Shown piece after piece: positions 36,555-47,324 of a DNA stretch of 64,000 bases. The notes beneath the pieces were generated by a model that was not told the DNA's origin, did not search any database, and worked only from the letters and a program-made list of their open reading frames with translations. The translations under genes and the position numbers were made by a program. The DNA comes from Siphonodentalium dalli. Taxonomy: Eukaryota; Mollusca; Scaphopoda; Gadilida; Siphonodentaliidae. The stretch lies in contig CP136063.1 in NCBI GenBank assembly GCA_032622095.1, positions 121,540,723 through 121,604,722 on the forward strand, read 5' to 3'. The first letter of the stretch is position 1. Each line of letters opens with the position of its first letter.

Positions 36555-37508
36555 TATTTTATCGAACGTTCTTCATGCTATCCCAGATCCCATAATGTCG
36601 ACCAAACTCAACCGTAGATTAGGATTAGATAGTCACGTGAGATAAAATATTTCACAATAGCATGGACAATATGTATGTGCAATATGATAAAGACATGTAT
36701 AATAAAGTAAGGATAACATATAATAACTAGAGAATATAAAATTAAATAATATTAAGAATGACACCAAATTTATAAACACAGGGTTCAAACAAATTAAAAC
36801 ATGATGTATACAATGTAATTAATTATTTCTTCACGCACGAATGTTGTGGTAAAAATGCACTTTACAATGTCACATATACATTGGCGGGCCTTATAAATTC
36901 ACAAATGAGCAGTTGAGCCAGTATTTGTGGTGAAGATTGTCATGTGAAGATGTAGAATCTATCTATGAAATGGCAACAGTGAACATTTTCATAGTCTGGT
37001 CACGAAATCTAACGCATCTACAAATCTTGGTTTCTCAGAGTAGAGTATGTACAGTGCATCCACACACATACTAGTTCATATGAACAGAATAACTGTCAGA
37101 CTGACAACCAGCTATCACCATGTGATAAAATCAGTACGTTTAATTTAAATTTACATGTTTACATCATTTTGCTTGAATGAAAGTAATTTGATGCTTAGGC
37201 TTTATAGGCCTATATAAGCACAATTCAGTTTTCGCGATAAATATAATTCGGTGTTCACGATTATTCATATGCCCTCCATTATGACTCCTATGTAGTGGCC
37301 TCAGTGTAGATATAGGAGTTCAAGACTTCTGCTGGCGATCTGTAGATCTCTTGGTCACAGAAATAATCACAGAAATGACAGCTAGATGTGGCTAGAGTGC
37401 TCTATTGGTGGGTGTGGTGGCGGGGGAGCATCTTGAAATTGTGGACTGCACAAATCTTTTGAACATTTTGAAGATAGATGATTATTCCTGAATTTTTGTA
37501 TGTTCCAG

Positions 37509-37658
37509 GAGATAATGATGGACCATGCATTGAGGACAATTTCATATATCGCGGATATTGGTGATCTGTTAGTTCTTATGGCAAGGCGGCGAATCATTAC
37601 CAGCCCAAGTGGCAGAAAACAGGCCAAGATCCTGTGTCATGTCTTCGATTCAGATGAG
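37509..37658 (+). CDS. APBA1: X11/Mint (APBA) adaptor, second PTB-domain exon
   Basis: This exon has exactly 50 codons, phase 0 at both ends. It has a TGTTCCAG acceptor and a strong GAG|GTAAGA donor. The protein begins EIMMDHALR, continues [19 protein letters not shown] and ends CHVFDSDE. The block is nearly identical to the centre of the X11/Mint PTB domain: strands around 'TISYIADIG', then 'VLMARRR', then 'CHVF'. The variable loop between the last two ([14 protein letters not shown]) is shorter than in vertebrate APBA1/2, where it carries an insert. It joins exon 33375-33461 without any frame change. The expected next exon (the PTB C-terminal helix, then two PDZ domains) is not visible up to 64000. 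Exons of this quality, with clean splice sites, indicate a living gene rather than a retrocopy. Confidence 0.93.
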
Positions 37659-38335
37659 GTAAGAACTTTCCATTATTTCTGCTATTTTCTCTTCTCTTAG
37701 GCCCAACCAATTTCAAATCTCCATTATATCTGGAACGTAGAACCAGATTGCCTGAACTCATGCGGAGAGTTAAAGTAGGGAGTTGGTTTCTCTTTCTCAC
37801 AGTAACTTCATATGAATGCAAATAAAAAAATAAATTCTTTTTTATCTACCTGTCTTTTCTGTTTTGTCCTACTTGACTGTTTTTTTTATATCACTGTCTT
37901 TGAATGAGCCTTGATCACCAACTAGGCCCCCCTTGTTGTATGCTGTCATGGGTGTACATAATCCTTTGTCTGCCATGTCAGTAGAATTTATTTGAGTCCA
38001 CTGGGAGTTTATTGAAGAAGCTGGACTGACAAGCTGACTTATAATCATTCGACGGGAATATTGTCATTGGTCTATATGTCAGGCACTGCTAATAATTATC
38101 AGTTAGCTGTATGTCTGAGAGAACAAACAGTTCCTAATTAAAACAAGTCTTCATGAAATCTCTGAATATTAAAGCAGGTCTCATTCTACACCAAGATAAT
38201 GGGGAGAAGTCACTATTCCCTCTGGAGAATTATAATAGAGAGACTTCATGAATACTGGTTTCAACATTAGTTTCCCACTGTGCGTCTTCAAAGTTTACAC
38301 AGAATGAAACCCTTCTTTCCACCTGGGCCATAACA
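37659..38335. other. Start of the next APBA intron
   Basis: Sequence after the GTAAGA donor. Unique and AT-rich; no exon seen. Confidence 0.5.
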
Positions 38336-38384
38336 GGGGAAACAAACATATTATTAATTAAATTAATAATATGTTTGTTTCCCC
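38336..38384. repeat. Perfect 49-bp palindrome (23-bp stem, 3-nt loop)
   Basis: GGGGAAACAAACATATTATT begins the stem and its exact complement ends it, with only TAA between. It is strong enough to extrude as a cruciform or form an RNA hairpin. Confidence 0.95.
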
Positions 38385-38522
38385 TCGCCCAACCGCCCCA
38401 TTTTAAACCCGCAGACTGAGATTATTATTTGTGTCTCGTTTGTAAAAAATTATTTATATTCATGTTCCGGAAATCGGCATTCCTCCGGTCCGTTTCCGGT
38501 GTTTTTTAATTCCGCGTTTTTA

Positions 38523-38940
38523 TGTTTACCCATACCATAGTATGGTAAACATAGTGTCGTTGCCCGGATTGACCACTCGTCGTTCGTCCGTCTGTCTGTC
38601 TGTCCGTAGACACTTTACAAGTAATGCGATAACTCAAACATTTTCTATCCGATCGAAACCAAATTTTGTATATGGGTTTCTCAGCCCAAAATACAGGTCG
38701 AGTTCGAATTTGGGTTTGATCCGAGTTTTTGTTACAGAGTTATGGCCCTTAGAATTCACGCATTCTGCCATAACTCAAACATTTTTTATCTGATTGGAAC
38801 CAAATTTGGTATCTGGTTTAGTCCGAATATGGGTTTGATCCGATTAATTTTAAAGGAGTTATGACCATTTTTCGAGAACAAAAAATAAAATAAAAAAATT
38901 CAATTTTTTTAGATTTAGCTCCTTGCTAAATTTAGCATAT
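38523..38940 (+). repeat. Interspersed repeat family C
   Basis: Head ATGTTTACCCATACCATAG/TATGGTAAACAT is a small palindrome. It is followed by GTCCGTCTGTCTGTCTGTCC, then two modules with CGATAACTCAAACATTTT, CCAAATTT and GAGTTATG. It ends just upstream of the piggyBac target site. Confidence 0.65.
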
Positions 38941-39255
38941 ACAGATATTAAATTTTGTTTGAACTTTAACCCTTTATCTGCTATACGCGACATAAGTCGC
39001 GCTGACGTCGTGATGTACGTAATGCTAATCGTGACATTTGTCGTCCCAACAATGGTCTACAACGGCATTCCGTTTGGTGGTCTATACTGGTATCTTGTAG
39101 TGTTATACGGGGTTGCTATACGCTGTTTTATTGCTAGAGGATCATTCATTGGTCAATAGAATGCAAGGGAGATAATTCAATACCGATTAGACCAATCAGA
39201 ATCTGTTTAACAAACAGGTGTATACTGTCTGACCTTGAATTTGAAAGTAAACAAA

Positions 39256-41048
39256 ATGGACGTCGATGTCAATTCGCTTTCGTCATCGTCAGATTCTGAC
39301 ACAGATTACGAGTTTGAGGGTTTTCCTGAGGCATCATTTCGGGGAAAACTTTTGCGAGGGTAGACATGATACAAATTCCGACGGACATTGATATTCAAAG
39401 TGATGTGGAGATGGGTTGGAATTCAAGTGCATCCGAATTTGCCCCCGTAGACATTCCAGTAAACGCGCCATTCACCGGGTGCGCAAAACTGAATGTTGAA
39501 CTGGACCACACAGAGCCTTTACAATTCTTCAAACTATTCCTGTCGGACAGTTTTATTGAGGAAATATCCTGCCAAACAAATGATTATGCCAATTCGAAGA
39601 TAGAAAAGATTGATTGATTTATTTTTGATATAAAGACATACACGTATATTGTTTTAACAGGTTACAAATATAATAAATTACAAGCAAATAAAAAGGAGTT
39701 TTTAACATAATTTCAGTTTTTAGGCTATATAAGAAATCGCAAATTTTGAAACAAAAATGAGGCTGTAAAGAAGTCAAAGTGAATACCAATGGTATGATGG
39801 CTGAAATTTAGAAAAAAATCGTAGAGTACATGTACGGCTAGATATCGGGGATGGCACAAAAAGCACTCGAAGGCTTAATTCCATTGTGGTCCCCTGATAT
39901 GCTACCGGCCACGAGGCAGACAATATAGTTACCACAAAATTCTCCATTTTGATACTAAAAAATAATGGTAATGACATCAATGTTAATATATTGATATTTT
40001 ACATTGATAAAGCCATCATCAATGTGGATAAAATAATTTATCATCATAAGTGCTACATTTACAAGTAATCTTATGATTGTGAATATGTTTATTTTAAAAG
40101 AAATGATCTTTTCACCGACCAGGTGGATGAGACGCCTGGCAGATCCATTTAACATAACAAGTCTGACACTCGTCTCATTCACCGGGTCTATGAATACTGA
40201 CCGATATAATATTATATTAGATGAATTTAAAACCTCACAGTATGATGAATAAATGGACTGATGTGACTTCTGATGAGATGAAAATGTTCTTTGCGTTGGT
40301 GATAGCAATGGGACTAGTCAGAAAAAGTGAAATTAGTAACTACTGGTCTTCTCATACAATAACAAACACTCCATTCTTTGGACACACAATGACCAGGGAT
40401 CGGTTCATGAATATTCTCTCGAACTTTCATATTGCGGACAATAACAGTTCTTCGGCAAGTCATGATCGACTCTATAAAATCAGACCTATGATTGAACAAA
40501 CATTGAATTCATTTCAAAAAGTGTACAATCCTGGACAGGATCTTAGTGTTGATGAAGCAACATGCCCATGGAAGGGAAGGCTAAGATTCAAAGTATACAA
40601 CCCAAACAAGCCCAATAAGTTTGGGATAAAACTGTATCAGGTGTGTGAATCCAGTACCGGTTACTGCATGGGTTACGATGTGTATGCTGGAGACAGTTCT
40701 TCTAACGATGTTTATGTTGAAGCTCTGGGTTTAGACACTGAGAAAATCACGACAACCAGTATAAAGGTCGTTATAGGGACTATTGACCAAATGTGGCCTA
40801 TTGGACCAAGGACATCGAGTATATATGGACAACTATTACACATATCCAGAACTTTATGACATTTTGGATGCATACAATACATATGCTTGTGGAACTCTTC
40901 GGTTAAACAGAAAAGGTGTACCAGAGGCTCTAAAAATAAAACAAAAGTTGGAAGTAGGGGAATGCATCTTCAGGCGGAGAGAAAACTTACTCAGTGTAAA
41001 ATTCCATGACAAGCGAGATGTTTCAATGCTGACTAATTATATGCATTT
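39256..41048 (+). pseudogene. piggyBac transposase, multiply broken
   Basis: An acidic N-terminus starts at the ATG at 39256 (MDVDVNSLSSSSDSDTDYEF) and stops at 39361. The frame then shifts to 39366-39617, with FFKLFLSDSFIEEI and QTNDYAN, the usual start of the DDE_Tnp_1_7 domain. After about 600 bp of interruption, the core 40221-40780 resumes with WTDVTSDEMKMFFALVI and LSVDEATCPWKGR, whose Asp at 40551-40553 is the first catalytic D. A frameshift near 40780 moves to the frame with RVYMDNYYTYPEL, second Asp at 40828-40830. The protein then runs to about 41048, where it dissolves into repeat. The third catalytic Asp and the C-terminal cysteine-rich domain are missing. It cannot be active. The enzyme would excise and reinsert the element at TTAA. 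Confidence 0.93.
39605..39970 (-). mobile_element. Probable retroposon fragment splitting the transposase
   Basis: It begins with GATTGATTGATTTATTTTTG, an antisense simple-repeat tail like that at 20258, then ATAAAGACATACACG and AATATAATAAATTAC. The downstream edge and target duplication could not be fixed, so the extent is approximate. Confidence 0.45.
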
Positions 41049-41582
41049 ATATGTGGATTTTTCCTATATTTTACATCAATTTACCTGTATTTTTACCTGT
41101 ACAGGTGTGCTAACGAGCACCTTTAAGGTAATACCTTGGTGCAATGTTCAATTTTTAAGGTCAAGCATGATTTCCCATACAACATGATAATACTTGTATA
41201 TACAAATGTACATGTATAAACATGGTACCTATAGAACATTGTACATGAAAAATTACAGATAAATGGATGCTATATGCAGTTATATGTGGATTTTTCTGAT
41301 ATTTTACATCAATTTACCTGTATTTTTACATGTACAGGTGAGCTAATGAGCACCTTACCTTTGGTGCAATGTTTGATTTTAAAGGTTAAGTTGGAATGCT
41401 GTGCTACAACTGAAGTTGGTGGTACATAATTTACTTTTATCATCATCATAAACAGATGTCATATGCAATTATAAGTGGATTTTTCTTACATTTTACATCA
41501 ATTTACCTGTATTTTTACCTATACAGGTGAGTTAACGAGCACCTTACCTTTAGTGTAATGTTTGATTTTAAAGGTCAAGTCT
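41038..41582 (+). repeat. Three ~125-bp direct repeats in the piggyBac 3' region
   Basis: Copies at 41038-41167, 41271-41393 and 41460-41582. Each contains TTTTACATCAATTTACCTGT, a near-palindrome ACCTGTACAGGT, GAGCACCTT and a final AAGGTCAAG. Spacing is about 230 and 190 bp. Confidence 0.85.
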
Positions 41583-41751
41583 GGTTTTCCCAAAAGGTAT
41601 AGGTATTGGTGTCCCCTGTGTGTCACAATTTGATTTGACCATGGTCAAATATACTGCAACAATTTAGTTGATATTAAACTGATATTACAGCAATTAACTC
41701 AGCATTACAGTACCAAGTGATGTTCTATATATATAGTAGATAAAGGGTTAA

Positions 41752-43382
41752 TAACAATAAAAAAAAAATTAAAATAATAAAAAAAAATTGACACTTTCAT
41801 TTATTTTAGTTTTATATGATTAATTAGGTGTGATATCCTGTTTTGAAAATATGAAGATTTTATTGCAATAGTTTCATGTAATATAATGATATCAATAAAT
41901 TACCATGTGATCATCCAACATCCAGAGTATATGAGAGGATTTTTATAGATGTTGTCATTCCAAGTGAAATCTGTTATGAAATGAGTGATGACATATGATA
42001 ACAGAGCTCTGGTGGGTCAAGCAAGATAAACAACACTGGTGGCTGGCTGTTTGTTTATTCTAACTGTCAAATTGATTAATGGCAGCACAAGACTGGTGTT
42101 TTTCCTATTCTTGAAATTTCATTACAGGGTGAGATAAGGGCCCCCCTCACCTATATAAGTGTCTTCTAAATTCCATTAATTTGCTTCAAAAATAATTAAC
42201 CCTTTCCAAGGTTTCCATAGACACATGCTATAATGTACATGGACTCTTCCTCATATCTCTTAATATATATTGGGTATTTTTGCACACTATTCACTTCTAT
42301 CAATTTTGGTATTGACTGATTAATTGATTTTTGAAAAATATATTAACCCTTCAGACATGTGCTTTCAAAATTAAAACAACAGCTGATAGCCAATATGATT
42401 TATCTATGCAATGGGGAACCAGGCAGATAAATATACATGACTATTGTAATTGATGACTTGTTTTGAAAATCAATATGGTAGATGTTAGTATTTCCAGGAA
42501 CCTTATTTTCCCATTTGTTCACATTTTCATGGTTGATTGAATTTTAGGGGCCACAGAGCACTTAGAAGATTAACATTGAAGGTTGTGGCTTTTAGTGCCC
42601 AAGCTACTTGTAAAACATTGTAATATGTGAAACCATTCAAATGAGGGCTAACTTACTTTCTTTTATATGAACGATTTAGTGGTCATAGGGGCCAGCATCC
42701 CCATCATATTATGTCTGTATAACATTATATAGATAATACTTTTGAATTGTATAAACTACATATATTTTTGAAAACCATACACCCCTGTTATGAAACACTT
42801 AATCTTATTTAATACACAGGTCAGATCTGATCTTATATCTGTCCATGTTTGATAAACAAATAACTGGGGAGAAGGGGGGGGGGTAATTAAAGTACCATTT
42901 AAATACGAGATGGAATCCCCTACATATATGTCGTTCTAAGCAGTCTGGCTTGTCAACAATTATAATTTCTCTTTAGAAGTGAATAATAAATTTTGAATAT
43001 CTGGCATGTCAAAAGTGGCAAAGATAGGGATTTATCACTTTTGCTTCCAATGAGTTAACTTAAACTCCTAAACATGTCCTCCGAAATCACTAAACCATTG
43101 GATCTCACAGTGAGAGGTCCTTGTGTGAACAGGGACCGAGTTATGAGATTTAAAACTACTCCTCCCCAACCCAAATACTTTAACCCTTTCTTAAGACAAA
43201 TTATTTGAGCTTTTGATTTCAAGTTGGGTACTGACTACTGATATATGGATTAATTCCTGTGATCATATCTTTGACAAATTATCAGTTATGGCTAGTCGCT
43301 ATCGCCAAGGTATGGGTTAAACATCTGCCGATCGTGATCGGCCTCTCGTTGCTTTTCCGCTTTACCGACATTAAACTTCCGG
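41752..43382. other. No recognisable gene
   Basis: AT-rich. TTAACCCTTTC motifs at 42198 and 43183 and TTAACCCTTC at 42353 resemble piggyBac-type MITE ends but lack clear inverted partners. Nothing else is supported. Confidence 0.4.
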
Positions 43383-43775
43383 GTGATGTTTGTTGATATT
43401 GCACGATGGATTCGTCTGCAAAAAAGCAGAAAAAGTCTCTGTGTTAACATCGTTTTGAAAAATGGTGACAAAAATACGACATTAATTAAGAATAGGATCG
43501 ATGAATACGACACAGAACGCATGTGGTCCGATGTGTTGGAAAGTTTGCTAATCGGCAATGACGAGGTCATGGAGGTGAAGTTGAAAAACAGCGTGGTAGC
43601 TATCAGCGTTTCGCAAACCGGAACGGACACTGTCAATGTATTTTCGTGCGATTCGGGCGAAGCTATTCGAGTGATAATGGACGTCGACCCAAAATTGAAA
43701 TTTGTGAAATTTCTTGTCACTGAAAGTGAACCAGGACTGCAGAGTGACTCAGCATTGCCATTGACAACAAATTGA
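43383..43775 (+). CDS. Orphan reading frame, unknown protein
   Basis: 131 codons open to TGA. The part from SLCVNIVLKNGDKN onward is protein-like, with alternating charged and hydrophobic residues (WSDVLESLLIGNDEVMEVKL, then FVKFLVTESEPG) suggestive of a small mixed alpha/beta fold. The ATG at 43383 gives an odd start. A better one, at 43406 (MDSSAKKQKK), is in another frame and would need a one-base change within an A-run, so a frameshift is likely. No splice-linked partner was found. The GC content is higher than the flanks. The 171-codon antisense frame (43292-43804) looks like a shadow of it. I do not recognise the family; transposon-borne or host pseudogene are both possible. Confidence 0.5.
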   Translation: MMFVDIARWIRLQKSRKSLCVNIVLKNGDKNTTLIKNRIDEYDTERMWSDVLESLLIGNDEVMEVKLKNSVVAISVSQTGTDTVNVFSCDSGEAIRVIMDVDPKLKFVKFLVTESEPGLQSDSALPLTTN

Positions 43776-43784
43776 AGGTATATA

Positions 43785-44213
43785 CAGGTCTGGCTCATGT
43801 GCAAATCTGACTATATAGTCAGATTTGCAGATAATGTGCAAATCGAGCTATAAAGTTTTGGTATGAAATTTTATATTTCTACCAGATACCATTTCTTTTG
43901 AAATCAAATTGGTTATTTCTCAATCTTTTGACAACAATTGATGCTGGGGACAATCAGTTTCCAAAATAAAGTAATTTTATGATGTTTGAAGAAGATTTAC
44001 AAAATTGTCTCAAAGTAATCATTAAAAGTACATTTTCGGTTAAAAAAATATTCCTGCTGGAAAATATTGAATATACTCATATCAACATATTGAAATCAAA
44101 CATTAGGTGACAGAAATAGCTATGATCTTTGTACTTTTAAACTTTGATTATAAACTAATATAGCCCGATTTGCACATTATGTATGACACGATACTCCATG
44201 AGCCGCCCCTGTT
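43785..44213. repeat. Inverted-repeat element with nested palindrome
   Basis: Outer ends ACAGGTCTGGCTCATG and CATGAGCCGCCCCTGT pair imperfectly. Inner arms 43831-43852 and 44159-44180 pair at 21 of 22 (ATAATGTGCAAATCGAG). A 28-bp perfect palindrome lies at 43801-43828 (GCAAATCTGACTAT and its complement). It directly follows the orphan frame. Confidence 0.7.
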
Positions 44214-44367
44214 AAAATATATATGATGTCATCGTGTTGGAGGACATTATTCATGGATGGTATATATGATATGATACTCCATGAGCCACCCCTGTTAATA
44301 TAATGATGTCATCGTGTTGGAGGACATTATTCATGGATGGTATATATGACATGATACTCCATGAGCC
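44185..44367 (+). repeat. ~83-bp tandem repeat, 2.2 copies
   Basis: GATACTCCATGAGCC and GTCATCGTGTTGGAGGAC recur at 83-bp spacing. It overlaps the right end of the previous inverted repeat, as though that end had been amplified. Confidence 0.85.
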
Positions 44368-44385
44368 AGACCTGATATATACATG

Positions 44386-44651
44386 TAGTTCACTGGTGAG
44401 CATTGCGACATTTAGAATCTTCAATTCCTCTATGGAACCAATCATGAAAGTCTGTTATTGTGTTTTCATACCACTTGCATCCAAGCAGAGTTTGGTGTAT
44501 AATTTCAACTAAAAAAATTAGTGGTGCTCGACTGTCGGTCTCCATTTGGATGCATTTTAAGTGGTATGACTATACCCACTAACAGACTTCCAGGAAAGGT
44601 TCTATAGAGGAATTGAAGACTCCAAATGTCGCAATGCTCACCAGTGAACTA
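44386..44651. repeat. Foldback element, arms ~100 bp
   Basis: TAGTTCACTGGTGAGCATTG at the left is exactly inverted at the right end. Pairing continues through TCTTCAATTCCTCTAT and CATACCACTTGCATCCAA. The loop is about 60 bp. Confidence 0.85.
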
Positions 44652-46261
44652 AATGTAGATAGTCCTTCAATTTGATGCATCACAGGTGCCTATAGAACCA
44701 ATAATTAAGAAATGAATTGTCCTATCCATGACTTGTCTCATATCAGATATTTCACACTGTTGACCTTCGTGGGTGAAACCTTAAAGTGTTAATTTAATTC
44801 ATTTAAACATTAATAAAACATGAAGTACCAGTTCTGACATTCTTCTAAGTCGGACATGACAGACAAACCCTACTCTTTTAATTATATAGATAATATTTAG
44901 TATGCTTCTTCAATATATCCTTATGCACATAGGTTCATATTGGACTTATTTGGTTCTGGAATAAGCCCATAGTGGACTTATACCAGTTATTCTGTTGGAT
45001 GGCGTGGGCCACAGTGAAAACTCATCTATAAAGAGCGTACATCTGGTGCTGTAATAGGCCTACAGTGAGCTCATTTGTGTTTTTTTTAAATTTATTTAAT
45101 TAAATTTGTTTACATTAAAATTTTGAAAAACTAACGCTATTATAACCCCCACCAGGGTACCCCGATTCACCACACCAAATTTGGTTGAAATCGGACCAGC
45201 AGTCTGGGAGAAAAATCCAGACAAATAGATAGATAGATCCTTCTCTTTTATATATACAGATACGCTAATTATCTTCTATTCATTTGTTTTTAATTACCAA
45301 AGAGGTATTTTCACTGGCCTATACAAAGATTGGATTTCGTGCATGAGCTAAAATTCCAAGGCTACTCAAAATTTGTCCCAGAGGTAAAATAGGCGGTCTT
45401 CTGGTGGTCCAGGGTGAGAACTTTGCCTTTTGTCGCCTTGTAAAATGAGCCCTGTATTACAGAGAACATGATGTCATGAACTATTGATGGGCTAATCTTG
45501 TCTGATTTCCCTATTGTTATCCAGATGGCCCGCTGGCTTAGTCTGTAAGGTGCATTAGACAGTTATTAACCTTCCAGCAATGTCAAAGTTTCAGATCAAT
45601 TCTCTGTAGGGACGGATTTATGATCCATGCAAGGGAGGGCACTCTGATTTATCTATTTGGTTATTATAAGTTTTTCGGTTGCTACATGTCTGGTGGTCAG
45701 TGGTTTCTGAAGTGCAGTTGATAGATAGATATCTGTTCCCCAATAAAACTGACGCTGTCATGATACCTAGCAGCTGAGATGTGGTAAATCCCAATAAACC
45801 AAGCAACCTTTTAATATGTCATTCTATGTTATTATGCCCCCAAACAGAGAATGTTGACTGTCAGTCAAACCACAAGTAAATGGACAATAATTTCTGGCTG
45901 TTTTCAAATGAATGGCATCATCCAATCAAATGCATTGCATTCTGCCTCCCACAGGTGTGTTTTCTACATATCTATACCATGTTGCACTAAGGACCAATCA
46001 CTGAATGTTAACATCTGGGGTGCACTATATTTGGCAACATCACTTCAAAAGTTTTGACTCCGATGCCTATGGATCAACATCACTATTCCCAAAGTGACAA
46101 TAAATTTATGCCTATCAGACTTATACAATATTTCCACAAAGATCTCAATATTTATTGATTTATTGACTTATTAAAATATCCTGCACCCCATTACCTCCTG
46201 GATAGGAGCGCTTCAACCCACAAAGGATTGTCCACAGGTCACAAGTGGGCCACCTCACAAG
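44652..46261. other. Mostly unassigned
   Basis: The one feature is 45110-45250: an AACCCCCACCAGGGTACCCC stretch and CCAAATTTGGTTGAAATCGG, ending in GATAGATAGAT. It looks like the 3' tail of an interspersed retroposon. The rest shows no gene. Confidence 0.4.
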
Positions 46262-46425
46262 TGTATCTGCAGAGGCATATGCCCATCCAGCCATTCGTCT
46301 GGGCATATATCTCAGCCTTAGGTTATCCTGTCTGAATGAAATTTGGTGTGGAGGTTATCCATCATGACTGCTTTCTTTTAGATATCTCAGCCATGGTTTA
46401 GCAGATCTGAAAAGAGTGCCCAATG
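46262..46425 (+). repeat. Fragment of family D-like repeat
   Basis: GGGCATATATCTCAGCC, TGTCTGAATGAAATTTGGTG and a second TATCTCAGCCATGG round. Similar to 13878-14060. Confidence 0.45.
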
Positions 46426-46745
46426 GCATGGTTTATATTTTTATGTTCTAGATTTATCCTTTTATTTTTTAAATATTTTAAATTTGGCATACTACCATAT
46501 TGTATACCAATTTTAAGTAGTCCGAAATGTTTATCTACACAACCTTATAAACAGTCAATAAGACTGCGCACATTTCACTATAATGTAAACAATGTGCATG
46601 ATCACTAATATTTTTATCTTGTAGAAAATAAAGCTATGTTGACATGTTTATATGGTGAAATTCTTCATGACAATCATACCCAAATATGTGAACTTTTGTG
46701 AACTGAACATTAACGGTGAACTTTTCCAGGGCCCACATTCGTTAA

Positions 46746-47173
46746 CCCTTTCTTTACTGAATGTATTCTCCCACCCAGTCATAAAAGTATATATTGGAAT
46801 ATTATATTATTCATTTGGTGAAGTGTTCTGGGAAAATGAGCAGATGACATACAGACAAAAAGATAATAACAGTGCAGAAGTGGGTGGGTACATTGGTGGG
46901 AAATGTTTTGATAATAACCTATGGTCAATTGTTGAACTTATTATCTGAACATTTCTTGACGCAACTCATTATGAGTATCTAATAAAGAAAGTGTTAAGTG
47001 GTTTGTTCTGGGAAAATGAGCAGATGACATACAGACAAAAAGATAATAACAGTGCAGAAGTGGGTGGGTACATTGGTGGGAAATGTTTTGATAATAACCT
47101 ATGGTCAATTGTTGAACTTATTATCTGAACATTTCTTGACGCAACTCATTATGAGTATCTAATAAAGAAAGTG
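46746..47173. mobile_element. TTAA-type MITE with internally duplicated right half
   Basis: The left end CCCTTTCTTTACTGAATG after TTAA (46742-46745) pairs with the right end, complement CACTTTCTTTATTAGAT, before TTAA (47174-47177). The right part is present twice as a perfect 180-bp direct repeat (46823-47002 and 47003-47182), so a second copy of the right end also lies at 46994. Confidence 0.7.
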
Positions 47174-47324
47174 TTAAGTGGTTCTATAAAGCTGAACCCC
47201 TGAGTAAATTACATCTCTTGATTGCCCCGGGTGGGTGTCTGGTAGATCCTATAATAAAGCTCCTCAGTTTCAATATTCTCACTATTTGCATGATCAGGAA
47301 TGAGGGAGAACACACTCAGATAAT

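Larger units (their letters stand above)
33462..37508 (+). other. APBA intron between the two PTB exons
   Basis: This 4,047-bp intron is inferred from the flanking donor (GTTTGT) and acceptor (TTCCAG). It contains a truncated TTAA foldback MITE (34661-34930), a non-autonomous hAT element (35281-36323) and a small foldback (36406-36554). I see no coding exon in 33470-34650 or 36560-37500. In human APBA genes a short alternative exon lies in this part of the PTB domain, upstream of the equivalent of 33375. I looked for a comparable lysine-rich microexon and did not find one. Confidence 0.85.
38970..41747 (+). mobile_element. piggyBac-type DNA transposon, 2,778 bp, defective
   Basis: Flanked by TTAA at 38966-38969 and 41748-41751. 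The left end, CCCTTTATCTGCTATA, and the right end (reverse complement CCCTTTATCTACTATA) match at 15 of 16 bases and then diverge. The interior carries a broken piggyBac transposase in the matching orientation. Both the TTAA target and the CCC termini are piggyBac hallmarks. A retroposon-like insertion lies near 39605-39960, and three ~125-bp direct repeats fill the 3' part. Confidence 0.92.

Noticed and set aside
42198-42368. Piggybac-type MITE bounded by two TTAACCCTT motifs
   Set aside because: The two motifs are in the same orientation, so they are not inverted ends.
43292-43804. 171-codon minus-strand frame
   Set aside because: Antisense of the more protein-like + frame; hydrophobic and serine/threonine-rich composition typical of a shadow.
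45525-45600. tRNA-like A box (TGGCTTAGTCTGTAAGG)
   Set aside because: No matching acceptor or T stem and a poor B box; at most a worn SINE head.
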